A DNA stretch of 64,000 nucleotides, from contig OY744537.1 of assembly GCA_963556195.1 (NCBI GenBank), forward strand, positions 23,123,876 through 23,187,875, in the 5' to 3' direction. Positions 29,550-40,584 of this stretch are shown here, in pieces (the first letter of the stretch is position 1; the number at the start of each line of letters is the position of its first letter). The DNA is from Sepiola atlantica (Eukaryota > Mollusca > Cephalopoda > Sepiida > Sepiolidae). The notes beneath the pieces are model-generated. The model searched no databases, was not told where the DNA came from, and was given only the letters and a program-made list of their open reading frames with translations. Both the position numbers and the translations under genes were made by a program.

Positions 29550-29632
29550 CCTGTTCTTAGGATTGAACCTCCAACCTTCAGTAAACTGTCACTTAGAACT
29601 GTCACTTTATCCGTTGCACCACATTTATTAAA
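29550..29632 (-). mobile_element. tRNA-like SINE head
   Basis: The minus strand shows 'gtggtgcaacggataaagtg' (A-box position) and, about 45 bases on, 'ggaggttcaatcct' (B-box). The spacing fits a tRNA-derived promoter. No cloverleaf with proper acceptor stem is evident. Confidence 0.6.
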
Positions 29633-29949
29633 TTTTAAGATAGCATTGGCAAAACATATTTGTTGACGAAAACTTCAATATTTGTTTGGTGTTAAACCCG
29701 TCCATTTTGCAACTTTTTATTCTCAGTCTCTAATGATTATAGTAGAATGAAAGTTAGTAAATGGTTGCACACAGCAGCTTACCTGAAAAAGGGTTAAAAC
29801 TCGATCAGAGCGCACAACTTAGACTCTGACTTCAACGGGACCCTTAAAGCTCAATTTTACCGGATAAATATGAAAATAATAATGGACTTGTTGCCACAGT
29901 CAATAAAATAATGCTGCTCACAATCATTGAATGTTTTCTCTGACTTCGC

Positions 29950-30215
29950 TTCTTTCTGCGTCTTACTTTGCCTCCAGGTATTTAACCTCCTTCCCACCAC
30001 GGGAAGATGCGGCACAAGTGAGGAGACTAGACCAGTGCACAAGAGGTGGTATACTTTGGCCATGCAAAAAATTCCTGAGTATCCCTGCCAGCATTCCTCA
30101 GTAGGGGTACCTCAAGAAATTAACAATAAACTAACCCTTTCTCAAAGATAGAAGGTAAAGCCTGGGAGAGTGGACCTACTAGAACTACCCAGAACAAATA
30201 TCTCAGTCTGACACA
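29950..30215 (-). mobile_element. U2 snRNA-headed SINE body, decayed, headless
   Basis: Same orientation as copies A, C and E. Recognisable blocks: 'ccctgccagcattcctcagt', 'aataaact(t/a)a', 'ggtaaagcctgggagagtgg' and 'ctagaactacccagaac'. The U2-like head is lost. Many substitutions show that this copy is old. Confidence 0.7.
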
Positions 30216-30370
30216 GCAGGGCCAACTGATGCCACAGCAGCTTACCCTCTGTTGAACTGATCACCAATGACATATTCTCGACTGGTATGGAGTGCCAAGA
30301 AGAATTTCTTTGCCTCCAATCCCAAGTCAGCAGATTTCAGACATTAAGTAATCTCAGTTAATTCTTTTTA

Positions 30371-30520
30371 ACCAATGAGAATGCAGATAATTTTAACCAA
30401 TGAGAATGCAGATAATTTTAACCAATGAGAATGCAGATAATCTTAACCAATGAGAATGAAGATAATTTTAACCAATGAGAATGCAGATAATTTTAACCAA
30501 TGAGAATGCAGATAATTCGT
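30371..30520 (+). repeat. 25-bp tandem repeat, six units
   Basis: Units begin at 30371, 30396, 30421, 30446, 30471 and 30496. Core is 'accaatgagaatgcagataa' plus 'tttta'. Units are almost identical, so the array is young. Each unit contains 'ccaat'. Confidence 0.95.
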
Positions 30521-31189
30521 GGGTTCACCTTTTTCTTATTGAGGTGGATTTGTTTCTACTAGATCTTGAGTTTGAGCCTCACTAGTAACTTATGATTTTA
30601 ACATTTCTTTTATTTTCAAACTACACGCCGGGCAAGGACGAATCCTTACGGCAGGGATAAAACAAGTTAGAGCCATTCACACTGCTCAATTCAGGTTCAG
30701 GCTCATCATGTCAGCCCCAAAACCATAATCTGGTTTCATGCCAGTTCTTCCTTTGTGGCATTGACACTTTAGTTGCAAGTGTAAACATGCATAGTTCTTT
30801 TGTTTTGTTTTTTCTTTTCCCAGAACTGATAAAATGACTATTTTATAAATACATAGGATGACACAAAATTACCTATAGAGTTGATCTGTCATGAAACAAA
30901 AAAACATTCCCAATCCATAAATCAGTAAAAAATCTACTAAAGGAAAAATAGCTCTCCATAGGATTTGAAACCGTGTTCAAGAATAGAGCCACTATTTTAT
31001 CAGAAAGCACCTTAACCGATATGATTCTTCAGCATTATTTGAAGTCTACTGAGTCAAGTAATGATGCATTTGGCTATAAAGAAGATTATGTTGTCATAAG
31101 CAACATAGGACCCCTTCATATAGGTGACTCAGCTGATACTGATCAAATATCAGCTTATTACCCGGTAGCAGTCTACAAAATAATGTAAC
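30521..31189. other. No gene seen
   Basis: AT-rich. An open frame at 30973-31188 ('NIGPLHIGDSADTDQISAYY') matches nothing known to me; a similar 'gatactgatcaaata' phrase recurs at 35227-35242, so it is probably repeat-derived. Confidence 0.35.
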
Positions 31190-31870
31190 TTTTTTTTTCT
31201 ATGGAAATTGCTCCAAACAAGGCATGAAGCCACTTGATGTAAGGAGCTAACAAGAACAAAAGATGGTCATCACAAAGACAGGAGATGCCTATTGGCCTTA
31301 GTCTTGAAAAGACCAAGGTTATAGGTAGGAAGAAAACAGTCAGTAGGAAGAGAGTTCCACAAGCCTGCGGTTCTTGGAAAGAAGCTACTGGAATAGGAAA
31401 TTGTATTACAATGAGGTATCAAAACAGCAAATTAATGGAGACCACTAGACAAACGAGTCAAATGAGCTTGAACAAAAGAAGCGGGGAATAATTTTGAAGA
31501 ACACATGCCATAATAGTATTTATAGAAAAGACAGAGAGAGAGGGTGCAGAGAAGAAGAAAAGGGTAGGGCCAATCAAATTACAGACACGTTTCTGCACCT
31601 TATCAAGAACCCTTAAATGGGACAGAGATTCACCAGCCTAAATATGACAACAGTACTCCATATATGGTCTGATAATAGATTTGTAGAGATAGAGAATAGC
31701 CTCAGGTGTGAGAAAGTGTTTGGAGTGATAGAGAGAACCGACTTTACGAGAAACAGAAAGAGCAATGGATCTAATGTATGAACTCAAAGAAAGATTTGAT
31801 GAGAATGAAAGACCAAGAAGTTTCAAAGTCGATTTCTCCTCAAGAGCAGATCCATCCATGAGAATATCAA
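31190..31870 (-). pseudogene. LINE 3' part, family B, on the minus strand
   Basis: On the minus strand, 31859-31638 reads 'KLLGLSFSSNLSLSSYI', 'SRKVGSLYHSKHFLTPEAIL' and 'RPYMEYCCHI', a normal family of segments after the polymerase core. It continues with degraded C-terminal sequence to the tail 'gctccttacatcaagtggct' (31230-31250) and an A-run (T-run on plus) at 31190. Frames are broken in the 31260-31630 part. 5'-truncated copy. Confidence 0.8.
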
Positions 31871-32099
31871 TAATTTTCTTTTACCCATGAGTAGTAATAT
31901 TTTCAGTTTGAAAAAGAAAAATTTTCACCCCGTCTCCCCCCCCACAAATTTTTTTGGTACCCTCCCCCATACATAGAAATATTTTCAGTTAAAAAAAGAG
32001 AAAAAAAATTAGGAAGCGCCTCGGTCATATCAAAGAACTCATGTTTAAATATGCTATTGAAGACGCCTACGTCATATCAAAAAAACAGTTTTGTTATTC
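31871..32099. other. No gene seen
   Basis: C-rich and A-rich runs; two 'gcct(c/a)(g/c)gtcatatcaaa' phrases at about 32015 and 32070 may belong to the decayed 5S-like repeat that follows. Confidence 0.35.
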
Positions 32100-32100
32100 T

Positions 32101-32172
32101 TCCAAAATGGTTACCCATTTAGTAATGGCCGAGATATTTGTTGCTTAACTTCAATTTTAACAGTACTCGTCA
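32101..32172 (-). pseudogene. 5S rRNA-like fragment, decayed
   Basis: On the minus strand, 'gaagttaagcaac' then 'ggccattactaaatgggtaa' matches the middle of 5S rRNA with several changes. Only about 70 bases remain. It is probably an older copy of the 5S-headed SINE at 28996-29283. Confidence 0.65.
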
Positions 32173-32689
32173 TTGAAAGTATGGTTTAGAAAACAGGCTG
32201 GTTTATGAAGAAAATGCCTTTAATTAATTGTATGAATAATTTTTATTAATATCACCTTATCGGAAAATATTGTAAATACATATGTAATTTTGATAATTGC
32301 AGTTATAAGTGTATATTTGTAAATATGAATTTAATTGAAGGTTAAAAGGAATGAATTATGTAAATGGCACAACCCGTCTAGTGTCTGAACGACTTTTGTA
32401 ACAGTATATAAGGAAGTTGAAAAAGTATTAGTTTAAGTAAGATTCTTGACACGCAGTCTCGTCTTGAAATTTCGTTCTTCTTTGTTTATATGTTATCTAA
32501 TGTTATTTAATGTTATCTAATGTAAATTAATTGATTAATAGTTTCCTAATTCTAAATATATACAAATATTAAGAACGCTGGCGGACTTAGTAAATAGTCA
32601 TACTACTTTGATGGAGTTTCAGCTTCAGACAGACAGACAGACAGATACATAAACTCCATTATTAATAGATTTAAAAGTGAAGCCAGGTT
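32173..32689. other. No gene seen
   Basis: AT-rich, with 'cagacagacagacag' near 32628. A TATA-like 'cagtatataagga' near 32402 may reflect a retroelement promoter. Confidence 0.35.
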
Positions 32690-33310
32690 CTTAAAGGGTT
32701 AACTTTCTTAAGGAGTTCAAGATTTGAGAAAATGTAACTTTTAATCTATTGTCATTGTCTTTCTAGTTCATACAAGACATAATAAGAAAACATGTACAAA
32801 TATTATCCTTTTGGCTTTAATAGTTTTCCTTTGTGTATTAATGCTAGTGACATGATAATAAGGTTCTCATTGTCAGTTCATTGTTGCTCTAGTATATAGA
32901 CTGATACTCGAATCTCTGTATGTTGCCGTGTGTGTTTATGGTTACAAGTGAACTATGGTGGCCTGCTGTGTGCCTGGTTTAATGTAGATTTCTCTGTCCA
33001 TCTTTAACTTTGTCTTCCCTTGTCTCTTGTCTCCTTCTATCTCTGTCAGTCTATATATTTATATCTATTCCTCTTGCTTACATAACGATTGATGTATATA
33101 AACATTTTTCGCAGTTTTTTTCTGGAATTCCTTTTTTTTTTACCAAATCCTAACAAACTATTGTGTCCATTGAAATTCCTAACACAATTAGGTTCCAGTC
33201 ATTTTTTAACAAATGAATTCGCCTTTTTATTATATTGTTTCAAGTCTTGTTACCTTTGTCAGTAAACCTTATGACTAAATACGTCTCCTGTACCATTGTG
33301 TTACAATGGA
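32690..33310 (+). repeat. Dispersed repeat Y, copy 2
   Basis: Partner of 23960-24700 about 8.7 kb away, same orientation and block order, strongly diverged. If they were LTRs of one element, the interior would be expected to hold gag-pol; I see none between them. Confidence 0.55.
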
Positions 33311-34390
33311 AACAAAGATGCGATTCTTGAGGAAGTACATACTCGTAAAATTTATTTTAATTTTAATTATGGAATAGCAATCAAGCTCACTAATAGGAAA
33401 ACATTCTATCTAAAGACGTTTATTTAATTATTTCAATTTTGAATGTAAGGTGAAATCTGAAGGTTGAGAGATAATTTTTTTTAATAAAAAAGAAAAAACT
33501 TTTTGAGTTTAACTCGAGTGTTTTGTAAATGGTGTAACTTTTTGAGTTTATTTGCTTAGTGTTTACTCCCTGGTTCTTTGCGTGTGTGTTCGCATCAAAA
33601 TAATGTTTTATTTTAATATATATAATTAAAGAAGAATACTTGTCCCAGGACGGGTAAAATTAATTCCCCAGACAGAAAAGTTTTGCACCACTTTTATGTC
33701 CCATTACAAAGATTAAAATCAAGATATAATGATACTAAACCTCATATCTAGAATCCTTATTCCAATTTGATCAAAATCCGTTACATGATTTGATTCTAGA
33801 AAATGTCTCAAATTTAAGGCTTGTTAAGAAGAAATTGAAATTCGGAGAATTTAACTTATTTGGTGTCAAATGACTTATGGATCAAATTTAATGCAAATCT
33901 GAAATATTTTAATTTTCAAATGGAAGACTGTGTCCATATTATGTCCCCTAAACACTCTTTAAAATACTCCAAAGAAATTGAAAGTTGGGGAATATTTATT
34001 AATTTAGGTCTAATACCTATTCTCAAAATTTCACACAAATCGGAGGTATCTTTTTACCCCCTTTGCATAAAACTAAATTAAACTAAATATAGCCCACATT
34101 ACGATCCCTTACACTTATCAGTTGTGTTTCAAAATTCATAATGATCGGTTAATTAGTTTAGGAGTGAATCCTGTATATACAAATATATAAACATATACAC
34201 GAACCTAATTTTATATGAATAGAGATTAATTCACTAATACTCTTGAGAAAGGCTTAAATTCATCTTTCTTCCTTCTCCTCCCCTACCTACAGGTGAAATA
34301 TTAAGGTAGACTCTCAAGCCTAGGTAGAGCAACTAATTTATGAGAAGGAAAACGTAATCTGCTATAATTGTTTTGTTTATTTCCCTCCAG
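33311..34390. other. No gene seen
   Basis: Very AT-rich intron. The stretch 33650-34090 has repeated 'tcaaaatttcacacaaatc'-like phrases typical of an old repeat. No gene recognised. Confidence 0.4.
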
Positions 34391-34465
34391 AGATGTTGAC
34401 AACAAAGAACAGTTGGCGGAAAAGCAAGAGAAAGAGAAAATGCAAAAAATAATGGGGCAACTGAG
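34391..34465 (+). CDS. Internal exon 3 of the unrecognised host gene
   Basis: The acceptor 'ttccctccag' ends at 34390 and the donor 'ctgag|gtgagt' begins at 34466, close to consensus. The 75-base exon takes one base for the codon split with 22441 and leaves two bases for the next exon. It reads 'DVDNKEQLAEKQEKEKMQK' then 'IMGQL', with a split Arg. The segment is very rich in Lys, Glu and Gln without Pro or Gly except one, so it is probably a long helix or coiled coil. The frame is continuous with the next three exons. Confidence 0.75.
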
Positions 34466-34574
34466 GTGAGTCGTTTTGCTTTCGACATAACAGCGTTTCG
34501 TAACAACCATTCATGCATAGCTTCATATGTTTTAATAGTTAAGGGAAAATTACATACACTGCAAGAATTGGGTA

Positions 34575-35072
34575 CACAAGAAGTGCAGTGGAATTACTTG
34601 TAGATGTAGAGATTATAACCAGTTTGTGTGCAAGAAGTGTAAGACGAATGAGGACGAATGAGAACTCAGATCTGAAGAAAATATACTTTGATTGCGAAGC
34701 TATTGAGTTTTTTCAGAGGTTTTGTTATCCTGGTGATACCATTAAAACACAGGGAGGAGCAGGCGCTAGCATGATTGTAAGAATTAGAAGTGAATAGACT
34801 AAGTTCAGGAAACTTCTGTTATTACTAACCAGCAGAGCGCTACCACTGTCGACCAAGGGAAGAGTGCATCAGACATGTGTACACAGTGTGATGATGTATG
34901 GAAGTGAAACCTGGCCAGTGAGTGTTGAGGACATGCGTTGCATGGAGAAAAATGATATGAGAATGATACAATGTATGTGTAATTTGAGTCTTAAAGATAG
35001 GCTGAGATTTGATACCCTCAGAGGAAAATTAAATATGGACAGTATTGGAAGATGTTATGATAGAAAATAATC
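34575..35072 (+). pseudogene. LINE fragment, family C
   Basis: Plus strand, broken once at 34796: 'FCYPGDTIKTQGGAGA', then 'LLLLTSRALPLSTKGRVHQ', then 'SVMMYGSETWPVSVEDMRCM' and 'NLSLKDRLRFDTLRGKL'. That series is found after the polymerase core in RTE/L2/CR1-like LINEs of many invertebrates ('LYGSETW' region). A second, inverted piece of the same family sits in the Gypsy remnant at 43490-43735. Confidence 0.75.
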
Positions 35073-35284
35073 TTGTAAGCTGTTTTGCAAAATTCCAAAA
35101 AGAAAATGACATATCTTAGTATTTTCTCCAAGCTATAAAATTAATTGTAATGGCGATGACTTCACACGGAATCATCTTCTTGATGAACGAAATCAAATCA
35201 TGACTATTTTCAAAATGCCCGGATGATACTGATCAAATACCAGCTTGTGACCAGTATGTAATTAAAAAAAATATTTATTTTTAT

Positions 35285-36850
35285 TTTTGTATTCACCCCA
35301 AACAAGACTCATTGCTACTGAGACTTAAGGGTCTACTGTGAATTAGGGGCAAGATTTATGGGGGACATCCTAGGTGGGGAGTTGTGCAGCGAGATGTTTG
35401 TTCACATTACATTTAAATTTTTGCATGTTGGTACAGTCAGGGAAACAGGGAGCAAAAAGGGAATTCCAAAGGCAAGCAGTTTGAGAAAAGACGCTATTAG
35501 AGTTGAAAGCTTTCCGGCAGTGTGGGGGCGTCTACAGTGAAGGGGTGGGATTTTGCTGCTTGTCGGGTTTGTTGGGGGTATTTATGTTAAGGGGGCGCAA
35601 ATGCTCATAGGAGCACAATCGTTGAAGTATTTGTAAAAAAAAGCACAGAGATACAACATTGTGGCGATGGGACAGGGGCTGAAGCTTGGTAGACAATGTG
35701 GGACCTATTACGTTAGAGGCTCTTTTTTTGGGGCCTTGTCTAAGAGGGAGAAACTAGTGGTTGGTGCACCAGCGCAGATGTGGCAACAATACTCAATGCC
35801 AGGGCGGATGGTGGCTTTGTAGAGATATAGGATACTGGCAGGTGTGAGAAGTTTTCCAGCCCTGTAGAGGGAGCCCACTTTGGCAGTACCTTCTATGTAT
35901 TTGTTTCAATTCATGTTATCTGTGAATGTTAGGCCAAGGAGTTTGAATGTTAGACTCTCATGAAGAGTCCTATCAGCCATGGCAATCGGTGGTTGGAAAG
36001 GTTTCTTATAATTGTTAAAGAAAGGAGTGTTGTCTTAATAGCATTAAATGTAACCATCCATTTTTGCCCTCATTTCACTACAGACTGGAGGTTGTTTTCT
36101 AAGGATTCAACCATTATCTTGAATATGTGTTCATTTGATTTGCTCACATGTCGAGAATAGTGTAGTGTCATCAGCAAATATACCCATCGCAGACGCGATT
36201 GCATCAGGGAGGCTATTTATGAAAATCAAGAATAATAAAGTCCACAAATCGACCCCTGGAGCACACTCACATTAATGTGATGCTGTTTAGATGTATAGCC
36301 ATTGAGGACGACCTGGATCTTTCTTTTAGCTAAGAAGGATCTGATGATATTAAATATTCGTCCAGTAATACATAATCATATTCAGTTTAAAGTCCGTTTT
36401 ATATGCTAGCATGTGTTGGACGGCTTTTAGAAATTGACTTCCAAACTAACCTATCTCTGGCCAGGTCTTTAAATTACATAGCCTGAAATGCGACCGATTT
36501 TCTTTGGAAGTCATTTCTTTAGTTGAGACAAGATTTTTTTATAGGCTGGATGTCCTTCCTGATGCCAACCCAGTGAGGTGATGAATAGCGTACAAATTCA
36601 TTTTCATGAAAAGACCTTCATGCCAGACCGTGTCAAAAGCTTTGAATGTATCAAGCACCACTCGTGCCCTAGCTTCACCTGCCTTATCCAGTGTATGTTA
36701 TATGCGTTCAGAGATAGCCGTTAAAATATCTGCAGTTGATCAGAAAGAAGTTTCGCTTTTTCGAGGTGGTGAACTATCGCTAGAATGATAAATGATTCAA
36801 AGATTTTAGCGAAGAGCGGGGGGATAACCGTGCAGAGTGAATGGCATCAC
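35285..36850 (-). pseudogene. Long LINE fragment, family A, with reverse-transcriptase core
   Basis: Read on the minus strand from 36850: 'VIPPLFAKIFESFIILA' and 'HHLEKAKLLSDQL' (motifs 1-2), 'LDTFKAFDTVWHEGLFM' (motif A with its catalytic Asp), then after an inserted repeat 'GRIFNIIRSFLAKRKIQVVL', 'VLQGSICGL' (motif B, normally PQGS), 'GIFADDTTLFST' (YADD box as FADD), 'PFQPPIAMADRTLHESLTFK', 'VGSLYRAGKLLTPASILYLY' and the family A tail 'cttgtttggggtgaatac' near 35290. Several stops and shifts. The most complete LINE polymerase region in the window. Confidence 0.88.
36372..36600 (-). mobile_element. Dispersed repeat inserted into the family A LINE
   Basis: This block separates motif A from 'GRIFNII' of the surrounding LINE, so it inserted later. 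It contains 'ttatatgctagcatgtgttg' next to 'gacgg' and 'ggctggatgtccttcctgat', an old pair of phrases typical of a repeat tail. The related phrase 'ttacatgttggcatgtgttg' recurs at 43343-43362. Confidence 0.65.
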
Positions 36851-37077
36851 AAAATGATAATGTCATCTAGCAAATTGGAGAAAGGAGGGGGGGGGGATTG
36901 TTTGGAATGGATATGATATATCTAGTCATTCCTAGAAGGGAATGGAGTTAACTTAGATAAAATTTGAGAAAAATATATGCCCCCCCCCGACTGATCAAAA
37001 TACAACTTAATTGTTAGATCAAATGATTTGCTTCAGTTTTTTTTTTTTTTTTTTAAATTTGAATATTTTAATTTCAG

Positions 37078-37135
37078 AGCTGCAGAAGCCAGAAGTCGTC
37101 TCAGAATGAGGCGTCTCAAATTTGAAGCATCTCAG
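37078..37135 (+). CDS. Internal exon 4 of the unrecognised host gene
   Basis: Preceded by a strong T tract and 'aatttcag'; followed by 'cag|gtatac'. The first base completes the Arg split from exon 3, then the frame reads 'AAEARSRLRMRRLKFEASQ' and ends in phase 0. Length is 58 bases. Composition (Ala, Arg, Glu, Leu) continues the helical character of exon 3. Confidence 0.75.
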
Positions 37136-37350
37136 GTATACATTATTTTTATTTATTTATTTATGTTTGAAATTAATTTTAAGGTTATTAAAATGCAATA
37201 GATAAAGAATAATTTATGAGGTTTGTCATAGGCCTAATAGATACTGCCACAGACTATCGGATCTATTGCGTTCGGAAAGGTACGAATATCTCAGAAGTTT
37301 ATAAACATCTAAAAATATTGTTTTTAAAAAAAAAAAAAAAAAGTCTAAAA

Positions 37351-37382
37351 CTAGATGTACCTACCAGGCGTTGCCGGGATGC
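37351..37382 (+). repeat. 'ctag..accaggcgttgccggg' repeat end motif
   Basis: 'aaactagatgtacctaccag' then 'gcgttgccggg'; compare 27556 and 46373. A short copy with no recognisable body. Confidence 0.4.
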
Positions 37383-37435
37383 AATAATGTTATTTTTTTT
37401 CTTCATTTTTTATTTTTTGTTTGCACATTTTTAAA

Positions 37436-37782
37436 GTCAGACACAAAAAGAAATAAAATTTCAGTTTGTATTATTTTATTTCAACGAACATTAAATCAAT
37501 AGAAAATCTAAAAATTATGGTAATGTGTCAGTCACGTATAGGTGAAAAATATATAAAAACATGTGAAGTGATCACAATATTATAACGAAGCGGTGGGATT
37601 TTTTCAGGAGAGTAGAAAGTGGACCTTCGATTTACTTTCGGTAGCCTAGTAACTCTTGCTTCCCTTATTTTGTCCTTTAGTCCTCACATTTCATGAGCGA
37701 TGTTTCTGACAACGGGGGAAGAATTGCTGTCTTCTGGGTTGTAACACTTATCATTGGTTAGTATTTTTTTCTTTTTAGTTCC
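37436..37782. other. No gene seen
   Basis: Intronic AT-rich DNA. Confidence 0.4.
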
Positions 37783-37835
37783 TTACATCAAGTGGCCTCA
37801 TGCCTTGTCTGGAGCGATTTCCATAGAAATACATT
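37783..37835 (+). repeat. LINE family B tail, isolated
   Basis: Only the last 50 bases of the family B 3' tail ('ccttacatcaagtggcctca', 'gagcgatttccatag') are present, so this is an extremely 5'-truncated insertion. Confidence 0.75.
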
Positions 37836-38390
37836 TTTAAAAAGTAACTATAAAGAAGAGATGGAAAAAAGAAATGGTTATGCAAGGTAGATAACTCCTG
37901 TTATAACGTTCAACTTAAAACGAGTTATCTCCCTTAGATTGAGGTATGCTTGGAAATGAAGCTACCATTTACAAATGTGTCACGTGACCGTTTTTTGACA
38001 TCAGAATTTTAAAGTTTTCAGATATAACTCATTTCTTTCCATGGAAGTTTCTATCTGAATAAAAATACGAATATTTTAACAGTTATTTAGTATTAATAAA
38101 CGGAAGAATGTATCAGTAGTTCTATTCTGTAATGATAGCGAAATTCTGTAGTTGACATTTGTCGCAGAAAAGAAAGCTGGCTTCTTTGCGAAAAATATTC
38201 TGAGCAGGAATAATTGTATTTGCAAAGAGACACAGGTTCAAATCCTGTATGAGTCTCATTTTTCTTTCTCGTACAGAAATTTTCTATGTTCCCAGCCCTA
38301 TTAGAATAATAAGCAGTTTATTTAATAATGATATTCTGTTGTTGCCATTGGTTTCACCAGTTCTTTCTCAAAACAGATACTTACAAGAAG
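37836..38390. other. No gene seen
   Basis: AT-rich. A B-box-like 'aggttcaaatcct' at about 38231-38243 has no matching A box nearby. Confidence 0.4.
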
Positions 38391-38640
38391 GTATGGCCGT
38401 GTGGAGGTTATCAATTATGGCGGGAGGTTCGAAGAACAAAGGATTAACCACAGTGGCTAAGGATTGCCGGACAAGTGGTTATGCGTGAATGAATCCCTCG
38501 ACCATAGGTTGTGGGAGTGATGCCTTTTGTAGCGGCATGTCCTCCCACTGTTTGAACGTGGCCCAACCACGATTGGCCGGACCACGTGTAGATTAAATAA
38601 AGAGGTTTAGACAAACAAAGAAAGAAAGAAGAAAACATTA
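38391..38640 (+). mobile_element. tRNA-like SINE with (AAAG) tail
   Basis: Starts with 'gtatggccgtgtggaggtta' (A-box-like), followed at tRNA spacing by 'ggaggttcgaagaac' (B-box-like). The body runs to 'gattaaataaagaggtttag', then an AAAG-rich tail to about 38632. A similar tail phrase ('aagcaaacaaagaaagaaag') ends a block at 40540-40562. Confidence 0.6.
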
Positions 38641-38799
38641 TTATTATCTAAAACTTATATTAAAAAGAAAGCGAAAGAATGAGAAAGCTAAACAACATAA
38701 GAATGTTCTTTTATAAAATTAATGAAGAGGAAAACATTTATATTTAACAGAAACAATTTATTTAACAAAACATAATTGTAAGCGTATATATATTGTTAC

Positions 38800-38870
38800 A
38801 AAATGTAGGGAGAGCTATCGGGATTCGAACCCACGACTCCGGTTTACGGAGAGATATAGGATTCATTTTT
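38800..38870 (-). mobile_element. tRNA-like SINE head
   Basis: On the minus strand 'gagtcgtgggttcgaatccc' is an excellent B box with paired T-arm. The A box is not clear. Probably the remains of a SINE. Confidence 0.5.
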
Positions 38871-39178
38871 GCATATTTATACACGACCGAGAAATTATCA
38901 TAATGCGACTCGAATGACGTCAGAAAAAGAGAGATAAAAAGAGAGAGTGAAGACAAAAAACTTCAGCCGCACGCGAAGAAGAACAGTCGACAGGAAGTTA
39001 ACGCGACACAGAGGACGAAGGATGCCGGCAAGGAAGTACGTTAGCTGCCGGGTTAAGATGGACATATTTTGAGGACAACTATAGTCAGTCTTCCCGAGTA
39101 CCTCTGCGCTGAACGGGGAAGAAATGAACAACCGTCGACAAGAAAGTCGCGAGGAAAGGCAGGGGCCTTTTGTAAATG

Positions 39179-39573
39179 GAATTTGAAGATGGAATTATAT
39201 CCGCCCTTGGCTTGGGCGAGACGACCGATGTGCGACTACAGTATCGCAGTGGAGCCTTTTGAAAATGGAATTATAGCCGCCCTCGGCTCGGGCGAGACGA
39301 GCCTGTTGAAAATGGAATTATAGCCGCCCTCGGCTCGGGCGAGACGAGCCTGTTGAAAATGGAATTATAGCCGCCCTCGGCTCAGGCGAGACGAGCCTGT
39401 TGAAAATGGAATTATAGCCGCCCTCGGCTCGGGCGAGACGAGCCTGTTGAAAATGGAATTATAGCTGCCCTCGGCTCGGGCGAGACGACCCGCTGAACTA
39501 AGCGGAGAGATGAAAATGGAATTATAGCCACCCTCGGCTCGGGCGAGACGACCCGCTGAACTAAGCGGAGAAA
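39179..39573 (+). repeat. 47-bp GC-rich minisatellite
   Basis: Units of 47 bp start at about 39261, 39308, 39355 and 39402, with longer or diverged units at about 39179, 39449 and 39510. Core: 'aatggaattatagccgccct' then 'cggctcgggcgagacgagcc'. The last two units carry an extra 'cgctgaactaagcggaga'. The GC-rich half can fold ('gccctcggctcgggc'). It stands out strongly from the AT-rich surroundings. Confidence 0.93.
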
Positions 39574-40202
39574 AAGTAACCAGCCAGGAATTGTTTTTCC
39601 TGAGAAAAAAATGTATTTCAAAACTACATGTGCAAGGAGGTACGGCTACGACGACATGCCGGAAATATCTACTCTAAATCGAACAATGCATCCAGTTGTA
39701 AGTAACAACCTGAATATCTCTTCACGGACATTCGCCCCCTATGGCTGTTGTATATGTGTATATTTTTTGTGTAGAAATGAATCTTGCTATTATAGGGATA
39801 GGATAGACAATCCCCCCCCCTCTTCTTAAGAATATACTTTTGTTTTGATGTTTTATTTCGTTTTGTTTTATAGATACACTCCCCTTTTTTCTAGTATACA
39901 GTTTCATTAAATAAATGAATATAAATTTAAGTCCTAATGTCTTTTTGTCGTTTCTTTGTATCTTTTGTTTGTTTCCTGACGGTATTTTATATTGGAGAAA
40001 TCCCCATCCCATATCACGTTTTATTTGAACCTGGGATAATACGAGCCACTCCGGACTTTTTTAAAACTTTTTTTTTTAAACTTTTTTTTTATCATTGTCA
40101 CGTAAATGTCTTTCGGTGGTCCCGACTGGCGACATTCGTGACAAGATATATATGCGAGCGTGTTGAATGTCTTTTGTGTGTCAAATTGTAAAAGGGTGTA
40201 TG
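39574..40202. other. No gene seen
   Basis: AT-rich; nothing recognised. Confidence 0.4.
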
Positions 40203-40207
40203 AGTGC

Positions 40208-40283
40208 AGAAAAGTTCATTTGAATTAAAAGAGATTCTTGAAGAAAAGTTCATTTGAATTAAAAGAGATGCTTGAAGAAAAGG
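40208..40283 (+). repeat. Two-unit tandem duplication of about 36 bp
   Basis: 'gaaaagttcatttgaattaa' plus 'aagagattcttgaa' occurs twice in a row with one base change in the second unit. Confidence 0.85.
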
Positions 40284-40584
40284 GATTACCTTTTTCCTCC
40301 CCCACACTGCATGTTCGAGCTGGTGTGGGGTGGGGGAGTCGACGAGAGTTCTTTGTGTGCGAACGCCCAGAACGCTGAGGGGAAAAAAAAGAGAGAAAGA
40401 GGAAGGAGCGCGTGCCTTTGTATAGACTTAAAATCACGCGCGGTCAAGCCGACCTGTCGGTCCCCCATTGATCGGAATTCCTTTGTAACGTGATCCCGCA
40501 TGACTTGGCGAGGTTCTCTACTTCAGAGACGAAGAAGGACTAAGCAAACAAAGAAAGAAAGTTGTGGCGTTGACCACAAAGGAA

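Noticed and set aside
30371..30520. Short repeat array as CRISPR-like
   Set aside because: 25-bp units are directly joined without spacers.
23960..33310. Complete LTR retrotransposon bounded by repeat Y
   Set aside because: No gag, pol, primer-binding site or polypurine tract was found between the copies.
38231..38243. tRNA gene around the B-box-like 'aggttcaaatcct'
   Set aside because: No A box at the right distance and no acceptor pairing.
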